This document shows positions 1 through 5,945 of a DNA stretch of 8,113 bases, one piece after another. Both the position numbers and the translations under genes were made by a program. Position 1 is the stretch's first letter. Every line of letters starts with the position of its first letter. This DNA is from Coleofasciculus sp. S288 (GTDB taxonomy: Bacteria; Cyanobacteriota; Cyanobacteriia; Cyanobacteriales; Coleofasciculaceae): contig JAIUYC010000126.1 in assembly GCA_020216575.1 (NCBI GenBank), positions 1-8,113 of the forward strand, written 5' to 3'. The notes under the pieces were generated by a model. It had not been told where the DNA came from. It saw only the letters and a program-made list of their open reading frames with translations, and made no database searches.

Positions 1-256
1 GAGGAGTGGAAGTTACATTAATGTTGGAAGGAATCTCTATGGGGGCATAAGGAGGAGGAAAGAACGTACTGGTTAATCCTAATCCCTTAACTAGACGATG
101 AGCTGCTTCTAGTTGTACGGCTTCATCCCAATTCATTTCGACGGGAGCTAGAAGCCTTGCTAGAGTGACAAAAAATGCTGAGATGAGCATTAAACCAAAG
201 ACTTTTGGGTTGTCTTGGCTGAGGTAATAGAAGTAAGCTTTTATTTTGTTCATCAT
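1..256 (-). CDS. GT-C / family 39-like membrane glycosyltransferase, N-terminal part only
   Basis: The reading frame starts at ATG 256 and is still open at the window edge, giving 85 residues. A good ribosome binding site (GGAAGAGG, 264-271) lies 7 bases upstream; a second in-frame ATG follows at once (253). The protein begins with a short polar segment, then a membrane helix at about residues 19-38, then the motif NWDEAVQLEAA with acidic residues D44-E45. A first helix followed by an Asp-Glu pair in the first outer loop is typical of GT-C enzymes of the GT39/ArnT/PMT type, which transfer sugars from polyprenyl-phosphate donors on the outer face of the membrane. The rest of the usual multi-helix protein lies outside the window. 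It is the last gene of a co-directional series and is separated from the flippase-like gene by 141 bases that hold two inverted repeats. Family assignment is fairly sure; the donor sugar and acceptor are unknown. Confidence 0.65.
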   Translation of the reverse strand, partial: MMNKIKAYFYYLSQDNPKVFGLMLISAFFVTLARLLAPVEMNWDEAVQLEAAHRLVKGLGLTSTFFPPPYAPIEIPSNINVTSTP

Positions 257-297
257 GGTTCTGCCTCTTCCTAATTTCTCAAGTTATGGAATAAGGA

Positions 298-360
298 CTC
301 TGATGATTCACTGCTCTATTAGCTTTCACAAACAGATTGATAAAGGCTTAGACATCAGAG
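298..360 (-). promoter_or_regulatory. Nested inverted repeat in the leader of the GT-C gene
   Basis: CTCTGATG (298-305) and CATCAGAG (353-360) are perfect 8-base inverted arms, 47 bases apart. Inside them AGCTTT and AAAGGCT can pair with one bulge, so the transcript could fold into a two-tier stem-loop. The structure starts 41 bases upstream of ATG 256 and no T-run follows it on the minus strand, so it is less like a terminator than like a leader structure or a processing site. The pairing is seen directly; a function is inferred and uncertain. Confidence 0.3.
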
Positions 361-361
361 C

Positions 362-390
362 TAAAAAAATTTTAAACTTACAATTAAGTT
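362..390 (-). terminator. Possible weak Rho-independent terminator after the flippase-like gene
   Basis: On the minus strand the perfect inverted repeat AACTTA-ATTG-TAAGTT (390-375) starts 7 bases after the flippase stop codon and is followed by TAAAATTTTTTTAG with a run of seven T. The arrangement is that of an intrinsic terminator, but the 6-pair stem is almost all A-T, so it would be weak and might allow read-through into the next gene. Confidence 0.35.
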
Positions 391-397
391 ATTTCCG

Positions 398-1333
398 CTA
401 GCTACGAACAATTGCTAAATATTGTCCGAGGGAAGGTAAGCCTCCGATTGCTGGTAGTAGGTAGCGTGACGTACACAGCACACCCAAAGCCGCTGCGGTT
501 GGCACATCAAAAAAACGCATATAAAATACAATCAATGCAGCGTCACGAGTGCCTACACCCGCAAACGTTAATGGCAGCAACCCAGCCAATATTGCCAGCG
601 GTGCCAGCGCCAAATTAACCAGAAATGGCACCCAAGCGTTGAGAGCAAGAATAAACAACCAAATTTGTAAGAGGTGGAGAAACCAAATAAAGACGGAAAT
701 TCCAGTAATTTTAAACAATTGGGCTTTGTCTCGCCAAAAATAATCATGCATTTCCCCCCAAGACATTTGCAATTTTTCAAACTTTAATTTGAGCTTTTTC
801 GGTGCAAACCGTTTACCAATTAAAAAGAATATCTGGGCAAATTTTCGGGAGCTGAGAAGTAGTATACCGATCGCAAATCCCAACGCCACACCAACTGTCA
901 TTGTCCAGAAGAGTAAGTCCTTTTGGGGATACAGCATTAACCCGAATGCGCACCACAGCAGCAGCGACAGCATATCGCAGGCTTTCTCAAACACCACGAG
1001 AGATAGAGACAGCGAACCACTTAAATGTCCCTGCTCCCGGATGAAGTAAGCTTTCGCAATATCACCCATCTTCGAGGGCAGCACCATATTCAACGTACTA
1101 GCTGCCAGGATCAGGCGATTGGCTTCCCCAAATCCGAGTTTTGCTCCTTGAGGCATCAGTTGCTGCAATCGCCAAGCTGTGAACATCGTCAGTGGCACTA
1201 CCATGCCAAGGCTAATTGCCATCCACCATCCATTGCAGTTTTGGAATACCTGAATGAGTCCCTGGAAATCAATTTTCCAGTAAATGACTCCCAGGATAAT
1301 TAGGCTGACGGCAATAGAAATCAATCGTTTCAT
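398..1333 (-). CDS. Flippase-like membrane protein, LPG-synthase-TM / UPF0104 family
   Basis: This is a 311-residue integral membrane protein with about seven to eight hydrophobic segments (for example 5-20, 35-52, 120-136, 143-161, 208-230, 240-257, 277-297). It carries the hallmarks of the family also found as the membrane half of MprF and in AglD/YbhN-type proteins: LNMVLPSKMGDIAKAYF at 81-97, FEKACDM at 115-121, and LTFAGVGTRDAALI at 255-268. Stand-alone members are often called flippase-like and commonly sit beside glycosyltransferase genes; their biochemical role is mostly unproven, with movement of lipid-linked intermediates a frequent suggestion. The length fits a complete stand-alone protein. 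The start is ATG 1333; its ribosome binding site is poor, but the first helix follows directly, which suits this start. It lies between a decayed and an apparently intact GT-C gene, consistent with a role in lipid-linked sugar export or use. Family sure, function inferred. Confidence 0.8.
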   Translation of the reverse strand: MKRLISIAVSLIILGVIYWKIDFQGLIQVFQNCNGWWMAISLGMVVPLTMFTAWRLQQLMPQGAKLGFGEANRLILAASTLNMVLPSKMGDIAKAYFIREQGHLSGSLSLSLVVFEKACDMLSLLLWCAFGLMLYPQKDLLFWTMTVGVALGFAIGILLLSSRKFAQIFFLIGKRFAPKKLKLKFEKLQMSWGEMHDYFWRDKAQLFKITGISVFIWFLHLLQIWLFILALNAWVPFLVNLALAPLAILAGLLPLTFAGVGTRDAALIVFYMRFFDVPTAAALGVLCTSRYLLPAIGGLPSLGQYLAIVRS

Positions 1334-1345
1334 TTCAAAGATTCT

Positions 1346-1351
1346 GTTATA
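1346..1351 (-). promoter_or_regulatory. Possible -10 element upstream of the flippase-like gene
   Basis: TATAAC on the minus strand lies 12 bases upstream of ATG 1333 in the 183-base gap after the broken GT-C gene. I see no convincing -35 element at the right distance, and the leader would be very short. This is a weak suggestion that the flippase gene can be transcribed independently of the pseudogene; the rest of the gap (1352-1516) shows nothing else recognisable. Confidence 0.15.
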
Positions 1352-1516
1352 ACTTTAGCGCTTGATAGGTGTGAGTTCCTATACTTTACTACCATAAATT
1401 GAGAGATTTTCGCGTAACCAATGGAACCAGTTCAAATTTCCAATCTTGTGTCACTGTTAATTTTTTTCATCGTTTTAATCGGCAAGACGCCCGTGAACAG
1501 CAACATAAAAACTCTG

Positions 1517-2177
1517 TTAATTAGCTTCCTGTTTTACTAGCTTCCAAAGACGAATAGGACGAAGCTGTGAGATAAGTTCTAGATTCTTACTGAAAACTTG
1601 TTTTGCTTCTTGCCAAAATTTATGTTGATAGATATTTCCCTGGATAAAAGTTAGCTTGGTAGCCAGAAGATAGGCAACAGCTAGCTGAATTCCTAAATAA
1701 CAGGGGATTAAATAGCGATGAGTACCTGAGCGCTGTCCTCCTACGATTAAGTCTGGCAGCATGAGAGCCAACGCATTGACACCAACTAAGGTTACGATAA
1801 ATAACCAAACCTGTGCTGGAGCCTTACGGCAGAGAAAGACAAAAGAATATCCCATTAGGAGAACAAGTAGGGGGAGTAAAATCGATGAGGCTTTTTTCAG
1901 GATTGATGCGTTGATACTTCTGTAAATCTTCAATACCAATTTCATGACCATCGAAGATTTGCTCTGCTACCTCTATTTGTCGGTAACCTGAAATTCGTAA
2001 TGAGGTGTAGGTTTCATCGACCCAATACACTCTTCGATCAAGATTGACGAACCTAAAAAATATACCCAGTACCAACAATACAATAATCAAAAACCGTAAC
2101 CAAACTGGAAAATAGCCCCAGTGCGTTGTCAATTGGGTCGTTCGTGACTCAATCCTATTTGGGATAAATGGCAACAT
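1517..2177 (-). pseudogene. GT-C / family 39 glycosyltransferase broken by internal deletion and frameshift
   Basis: Two pieces of one membrane glycosyltransferase lie in different frames. The first piece starts at ATG 2177 behind a strong ribosome binding site (GGGAGG, 2185-2190, 7-base spacing) and gives about 99 good residues: a helix at about 26-43, then VYWVDETYTSLR with the acidic pair D54-E55 typical of the first outer loop of GT39-like enzymes, then EDLQKYQRINPEKSLID. At about 1880-1884 the matching sequence switches to another frame, which reads ILLPLLVLLMGYSFVFLCRK, LPDLIVGGQRSGTHRYLIP and a last helix, ending at TAA 1517-1519 (about 121 residues). Together only about 220 residues remain, whereas family members are usually about 500 or more, so the central helices and loops are missing. 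Read on in the first frame, translation ends at 1824 after 117 residues. A separate 144-residue frame from ATG 1951 has no visible ribosome binding site, and its first 23 codons are out-of-frame N-terminal sequence. The remnant is very unlikely to be active. Confidence 0.75.
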
Positions 2178-2184
2178 CTTAATA

Positions 2185-2190
2185 CCTCCC
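2185..2190 (-). promoter_or_regulatory. Ribosome binding site of the broken GT-C gene
   Basis: GGGAGG on the minus strand lies 7 bases before ATG 2177. Its good preservation fixes the original start and suggests that the gene was lost recently. Confidence 0.55.
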
Positions 2191-2318
2191 TGACCCTGGG
2201 TAGTTCCCGTAAAGAACTCCTTGAAAAACTATGCCAAGTTCTTGCAAGAGAGTTTCCTATTTAAGTGCGGTCGAACTTTCAGGAGTGAAGCCTGTTAATC
2301 TTACTCAACAAACCGAAT

Positions 2319-2687
2319 TTAATTTTTCCAGACGACTAAAATAACGCCGCTGACAATTAGAGCTAAGCCAACTAGACGACTTACTGGAATCGCCTCTCGA
2401 AATAGAAAGTAACCGATTAGAACTGAGAAAACGTAACTTAAAGCAATTGATGGACCAACAACACTGAGCTTTACGCGACTCAAGAGAATAACTAAACCAA
2501 CTGCTCCTAAGCCGTAGCAAACCATACCGGCTAGCAGTTCTGGAATTGTGAGAATGCCCCAGATCCGGCTTATCAAACTACTCGCGCTTACGGCTGCAAT
2601 CTTTAAGGCTCCTGCTTTCAGGAAATATTGCCCCACTGCACCAATTGAAACCGTCATAAATAACAAAGTCAATTCTTGCGGGGTCAC
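2319..2687 (-). CDS. Small EamA/DMT-superfamily membrane protein, ArnE/ArnF-like
   Basis: A 122-residue, almost wholly hydrophobic protein with four predicted helices (about 5-25, 48-70, 76-96 and 102-120). The segment GPSIALSYVFSVLIGYFLFRE at about 78-98, with a helix-breaking Pro and a Glu after the third helix, is characteristic of EamA half-size transporters. Its size matches SMR/ArnE-type proteins that work as homo- or heterodimers; ArnE/ArnF move undecaprenyl-phosphate-aminoarabinose across the inner membrane. The start is GTG 2687, chosen because GAGG (2695-2698) stands 7 bases upstream and the first helix begins just after. An ATG at 2700 is out of frame. Its place between a GT2/radical SAM group and GT-C genes suggests it helps flip a lipid-linked sugar. 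The family is fairly sure; the cargo is inferred, and drug or metabolite export remains possible. Confidence 0.72.
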   Translation of the reverse strand: MTPQELTLLFMTVSIGAVGQYFLKAGALKIAAVSASSLISRIWGILTIPELLAGMVCYGLGAVGLVILLSRVKLSVVGPSIALSYVFSVLIGYFLFREAIPVSRLVGLALIVSGVILVVWKN

Positions 2688-2694
2688 GGAGAAT

Positions 2695-2698
2695 CCTC
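2695..2698 (-). promoter_or_regulatory. Ribosome binding site deciding the GTG start of the EamA-like gene
   Basis: GAGG on the minus strand, 7 bases before GTG 2687. The ATG that overlaps it (2700-2698) opens only a short out-of-frame reading, so GTG is the better start. Confidence 0.5.
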
Positions 2699-2705
2699 AT
2701 TGATA

Positions 2706-2735
2706 ATTGGCCATTGGTAATGGGTTATTGGTAAT
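2706..2735. repeat. Short AT-rich direct repeats, ATTGGTAAT type
   Basis: ATTGGTAAT occurs at 2713-2721 and 2727-2735 with a 14-base period, preceded by the related ATTGGCC at 2706-2712. Clusters of this kind are common between genes in filamentous cyanobacteria. They lie just upstream of the EamA-like gene. Confidence 0.5.
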
Positions 2736-2761
2736 TAGGGAGGGTTAAGGTTGTCCCGTTC

Positions 2762-2784
2762 CCCCTCACCCCTTACCCCTTACC
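2762..2784. repeat. Heptanucleotide tandem repeat CCCCTYA
   Basis: Three tandem heptamers, CCCCTCA (2762-2768), CCCCTTA (2769-2775) and CCCCTTA (2776-2782), then CC. This fits the short tandemly repeated repetitive (STRR) sequences known from cyanobacteria. It is non-coding and lies between the radical SAM gene and the EamA-like gene. Confidence 0.6.
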
Positions 2785-2868
2785 GTCAGTGCAGTGTAGC
2801 AGTTCGTTAATTTGACGGCTTTCCAGGAGTTTTACCTCCTCAGAGTGTTTTACAGAACTGATGAACTC

Positions 2869-4509
2869 TTAGTTGCTCGATGACCAACTGAGATGTTGCA
2901 AGCCAACATTGATGGCTGACTTGAGCGTTGATAGGTCTGAAGTCAGCATCTTCATGTAGGTCAAAATGGGGGCGGGACGGAACGCCCATTCCCGGAAGGC
3001 GCGTTTTTGCCAGTACAACAAGCGCTCAGCCGGTAAGTCTGGATAATCGAGAACCGTGCCTTTGTCCATGTCTACTTGCTCCCATCGCGTTCCGGGACGG
3101 AACCAGCCATTTTCCACGACTTCAAAGAAGAAGGGCGTACCGGGATAGGGGGCTGCGACGTGGAACAGGGCGATGTCTAGAGGGAGTTTCTTGGAAAATT
3201 CAATCGTTTCTCGAATTGACGCTTCGGTTTCACCAGGTAGGCCGATGATGAAGTAACCCCAGTTCTTGATCCCAGCTTTTCTGGCTTGAGTCAAAGAGAG
3301 GTGGGCTTTTTCTGGATACGCGCCTTTACGAGCGTGTTTGAGAATCTGTTCGTTGCCACTCTCGATTCCCCAGGAAATCAGCCAGCAGCCAGCTTTACCC
3401 ATTAGCTCGAGCATTTCTTCGTCAACGTAATCCACTCGACTGTTGCAAGTCCAGCGAAGGTTGATTCTTTGCTCAATCATCAGCTTGCATAAACCGATGA
3501 CTTGGTCGCGATTGACCGTGAATAGGTCAGCGTACATGTGAATGTTGTTCATGCCCAGTTGTTTGAGCATCCACAACTCTTCCATGATGTTCTCGGGCGA
3601 TCGCACTCTAGCACTAAATTGATAGCTGACGTGCTTGATGCAGTAGGTACAAGCTGCTGGACAGCCTCTGCTGGTGACAATGAAGGTAAACGCTCCCTTG
3701 ATCATCGGCATCCGGTACTTTTGTAACGGCAGCAGCTTGTGCATGGGGAGGGGCAAGTCATCCAGCTTCTGGATAAAGGGTCGGGTGGCATTCATGACAA
3801 TCTCGTCGCCATGCCGCCACACGAGTCCTTTAATGCCGCCCATGTCAACTTGACCGTCTTCGGTAATCGCTGGCTTGTAGGCGAGGTCATGAGTGTCGAA
3901 AAGTTTTTTAATTTCTGGCGATCGCTGATCTAACTTCCCCTCGATATGATCCAGTAAGTCGCGCAGGGTCAGCTCTGGCTCTCCCACAAGGATAAAATCT
4001 AAGGCAGGGTAGGGGCGCATTGTCTCTCTGGGCATCGGGGTAACGTGAGTCCCAAACGCGATCGTGTAGGCTCCCCGTGCCTTCGCTAGAAACACGCCAT
4101 ACATATCATTTTCCAGAGTGGGCGCGGTTACCTGGGTGAGATAATAGCGGGGTTTGTACTTGTCGAGTAAATCCGTAAACTCCGGCCATCTCATGCGCTC
4201 AGCATTAGCGTCCACAATTTTGACCGTATAAACGGGGTGGAGCATCGCTGCCAGTTGCGCCAGCGAGACTTGTGGCCAAATCATATTCTCGCGCGATCGC
4301 CGCCCGACTCGATGTTGCGTCCGAATCCAGATTTCCCCATCCGGTGTCGGCGGGTTAACTAGCAGAATATCGACCCGCTCTCCCGACGCATCCTCCAGTA
4401 ACCCTTGGCGGACGATTTCATCGGTGTTGGGGAATTTTGCCATCGGCACCTTCAGCGCCGCACGTCTTCCCCGATTCTCTAGCATGGCATTGCGGTTTTC
4501 TTTAGGCAT
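2869..4509 (-). CDS. B12-binding radical SAM enzyme, BchE/HpnJ-like class
   Basis: A 546-residue cytoplasmic enzyme. Residues 45-190 form a cobalamin-binding-like Rossmann domain starting VDILLVNPPTPDGEIW and including KIVDANAERM and DFILVGEPE; it lacks the DxHxxG of classical B12 enzymes, as is usual in the BchE/HpnJ class. The radical SAM domain follows, with the 4Fe-4S cysteines C283, C287 and C290 in RGCPAACTYC, then GIESGNEQIL (381-390) and GLPGETE (423-429), typical of the SAM-binding half of the barrel. The tail (about 490-546) has no motif I recognise. The start is ATG 4509 with GGAG 7 bases upstream (4517-4520); M9 is a less likely alternative. Such enzymes do radical methylation, cyclisation or rearrangement of unactivated carbons on lipids, tetrapyrroles or antibiotics. 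Lying between a polyprenyl-phosphate-type GT2 and an ArnE-like protein, it may modify a lipid or sugar of the same pathway. Class sure; reaction and substrate unknown. Confidence 0.85.
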   Translation of the reverse strand: MPKENRNAMLENRGRRAALKVPMAKFPNTDEIVRQGLLEDASGERVDILLVNPPTPDGEIWIRTQHRVGRRSRENMIWPQVSLAQLAAMLHPVYTVKIVDANAERMRWPEFTDLLDKYKPRYYLTQVTAPTLENDMYGVFLAKARGAYTIAFGTHVTPMPRETMRPYPALDFILVGEPELTLRDLLDHIEGKLDQRSPEIKKLFDTHDLAYKPAITEDGQVDMGGIKGLVWRHGDEIVMNATRPFIQKLDDLPLPMHKLLPLQKYRMPMIKGAFTFIVTSRGCPAACTYCIKHVSYQFSARVRSPENIMEELWMLKQLGMNNIHMYADLFTVNRDQVIGLCKLMIEQRINLRWTCNSRVDYVDEEMLELMGKAGCWLISWGIESGNEQILKHARKGAYPEKAHLSLTQARKAGIKNWGYFIIGLPGETEASIRETIEFSKKLPLDIALFHVAAPYPGTPFFFEVVENGWFRPGTRWEQVDMDKGTVLDYPDLPAERLLYWQKRAFREWAFRPAPILTYMKMLTSDLSTLKSAINVGLQHLSWSSSN

Positions 4510-4516
4510 TTGATAT

Positions 4517-4520
4517 CTCC
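4517..4520 (-). promoter_or_regulatory. Ribosome binding site of the radical SAM gene
   Basis: GGAG on the minus strand, 7 bases before ATG 4509. It favours this start over the in-frame ATG eight codons later. Confidence 0.5.
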
Positions 4521-4549
4521 GTATTACACGAGTGGATTGTGAAACTGAA

Positions 4550-4614
4550 TGAGTTCACTCAAGCCCGCTTAAATAGTTATCTTTAGCATGGGTCAAACGA
4601 TTTGACTCCTGAGT
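4550..4614 (-). promoter_or_regulatory. Palindrome cluster in the upstream region of the radical SAM gene
   Basis: The 172-base gap between the GT2 stop and the radical SAM start holds three short perfect inverted repeats: TGAGT-TC-ACTCA (4550-4561), GTCAAA-CGA-TTTGAC (4592-4606) and ACTC-CT-GAGT (4605-4614). On the minus strand the second contains TTGACC, which resembles a -35 element, but I see no good -10 element after it. No T-run follows the stems, so they are less likely terminators than operator sites or leader structure. The symmetry is seen directly; the regulatory role is inferred. Confidence 0.35.
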
Positions 4615-4681
4615 GAGGACGAATGACAAAAAACGACAATCTCTCAAGAAAGGAATTAAACGGACTCGATCTTACCCTCAA

Positions 4682-5932
4682 CTACACAGCGCCGATGTCC
4701 TTCGGTGTTAGATTCATGTCCGCATCCCCTTGCATCAGGCTCACCTCCATGTCCTTTTGGGTGAGGATCTCTCGCTGACTCAACTCCTCAAGCACGCGCA
4801 AGATTATCCAATAAATGATGAGCTGTATACCCAGCAAGACGCTCATCGCGCTCCCCAACAGATACAGCCACAGGCGGTCAATTTCCCAACCATTCACGCC
4901 CAATGTTAAGCTGAGGCCTCCCAATGCCAAGCCAGCAATGATGGCTAATATTCCCATCCAGCCAAAATGGTGGTCTAAGGGTGGATTGAACAACCGGAAA
5001 CCAAATAAACCTTGCCGGATCGGCCGCTTGTTAAACAGTGACACTAAGTAATTGAAGGTAACGCCTAAGGCGAAGACGTTAATTCCGATTAAACCCGCAA
5101 CTAACCCGACGAACAGCGTAACGATTGCCCACGGTCCTAAGACCGTCACTCCACTTAACCGCTCAACAATCAGTTCTAAAATAATGGCAGCAGACAGCCC
5201 CATGCCGAATAAGCCGACCATGCCCAGGATTCGGACGGGATTATAGGTCATAGCCGTCCAGAGAATCGATCGCAAGAAAATCGTTCCATCTCGGACAACA
5301 CTTAACTTAGAGCGCCCCACCCGTTCGCTGTAGGGAATGGGGACTTCTGCCATCGTAATGTGTTCGTGAATTGCCCGCGTACTCATGATGGGAGTGAGGT
5401 TTAAGCCATCGGGTAGCGGGTAAATTCGCTCCAAGATATCACGTTTAAAGACGCGCATGCCACTGGCGCTATCGGTAACCCGTTGCCGGCTCACAAGGCT
5501 GAGAAGAGTGGCGAAGAAGAGATTGCCAACCCGGCGAGTGAGCGGCATTTGACTCTTCGCCCCCGCCATACGGGAACCAATCACCAATTCTGCACCGTTG
5601 AGGGCGGTTTGACAAAGTTGAGGAAAGTATTCTGGGGGATAAGTGCCGTCGGCATCGAGAAAACCAATCAGTTCTCCTTTTGCATAAGAAAAGCCGGTTT
5701 TGAGCGCACCGCCGTACCCCTTATTTTGAGGGTGGCGGAGCAGCGTTACCCCTTCTATGCTGCTGGCAATCTCACCCGTTTTGTCGCGGGAGCAGTCATC
5801 AACGACAATCAGTTCTAGGTTGTCAACGCCGACTTTGGCAAGTTCACCCTTGATGGCGAGAACGCGATGAGCGATTTCAGCGATGCCATCTTCTTCGTTA
5901 TAGGCAGGAATAACAACTGAAAGTGTAGTCAC
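4682..5932 (-). CDS. Family 2 glycosyltransferase, polyprenyl-phosphate sugar synthase-like, with membrane C-terminus
   Basis: A 416-residue protein with two halves. Residues 1-225 are a GT-A fold of the DPM1/ArnC/DPG-synthase type: SVVIPAYNEE at 5-14, the nucleotide-binding VVDDCSRD at 43-50, NKGYGGALKTGF at 70-81, the metal-binding DADGTYPP at 93-100, and SGMRVFKRD at 157-165. Residues 233-380 hold about four membrane helices, followed by a polar tail of about 35 residues. Enzymes of this type move a sugar from a nucleotide donor to a polyprenyl phosphate on the cytoplasmic face. The start is GTG 5932, chosen because AGGAGGG (5939-5945) lies 7 bases upstream and the fold begins at residue 4. 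The gene follows the acyltransferase with 11 bases between stop and start, so they are almost certainly co-transcribed and translationally coupled. The family is sure; the sugar is unknown, and plain dolichol-type mannose or glucose charging is the simplest alternative to a special sugar. Confidence 0.87.
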   Translation of the reverse strand: MTTLSVVIPAYNEEDGIAEIAHRVLAIKGELAKVGVDNLELIVVDDCSRDKTGEIASSIEGVTLLRHPQNKGYGGALKTGFSYAKGELIGFLDADGTYPPEYFPQLCQTALNGAELVIGSRMAGAKSQMPLTRRVGNLFFATLLSLVSRQRVTDSASGMRVFKRDILERIYPLPDGLNLTPIMSTRAIHEHITMAEVPIPYSERVGRSKLSVVRDGTIFLRSILWTAMTYNPVRILGMVGLFGMGLSAAIILELIVERLSGVTVLGPWAIVTLFVGLVAGLIGINVFALGVTFNYLVSLFNKRPIRQGLFGFRLFNPPLDHHFGWMGILAIIAGLALGGLSLTLGVNGWEIDRLWLYLLGSAMSVLLGIQLIIYWIILRVLEELSQREILTQKDMEVSLMQGDADMNLTPKDIGAV

Positions 5933-5938
5933 GAGCGA

Positions 5939-5945
5939 CCCTCCT
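5939..5945 (-). promoter_or_regulatory. Ribosome binding site of the GT2 gene overlapping the upstream stop codon
   Basis: AGGAGGG on the minus strand is 7 bases before GTG 5932 and overlaps the TAG stop (5944-5946) of the acyltransferase gene. This is the classic layout for translational coupling and it decides the GTG start. Confidence 0.65.

Noticed and set aside
1620..1808. Minus-strand frame of 62 codons inside the broken GT-C gene
   Set aside because: It overlaps the conserved C-terminal piece in another frame and carries no domain signal; it is a shadow.
2212..2243. AAGAACT/AGTTCTT inverted repeat between the EamA-like gene and the broken GT-C gene
   Set aside because: Seven-base arms with an 18-base loop and no T-run; arms this short can arise by chance in an AT-rich gap.
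2701..2784. CRISPR array
   Set aside because: The repeats are 7-14 bases long and directly adjoining, with no spacers of regular length and no cas genes.
2825..2840. AGGAG-TTTTAC-CTCCT hairpin as terminator of the radical SAM gene
   Set aside because: The stem has only five pairs and no T-run follows it on the minus strand.
2928..3248. Open frame of 106 codons on the plus strand
   Set aside because: It is antisense to the radical SAM gene and has no family resemblance.
4621..4665. T-run near a short stem on the minus strand after the GT2 gene, as a terminator
   Set aside because: The stem before the T-run (TCT-TGAG-AGA) has only three pairs and is too far from the T-run to count as an intrinsic terminator.
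5483..5818. Open frame of 111 codons on the plus strand
   Set aside because: It lies wholly opposite the well-supported GT2 gene, has no recognisable domain, and its composition is what antisense of a conserved gene gives.
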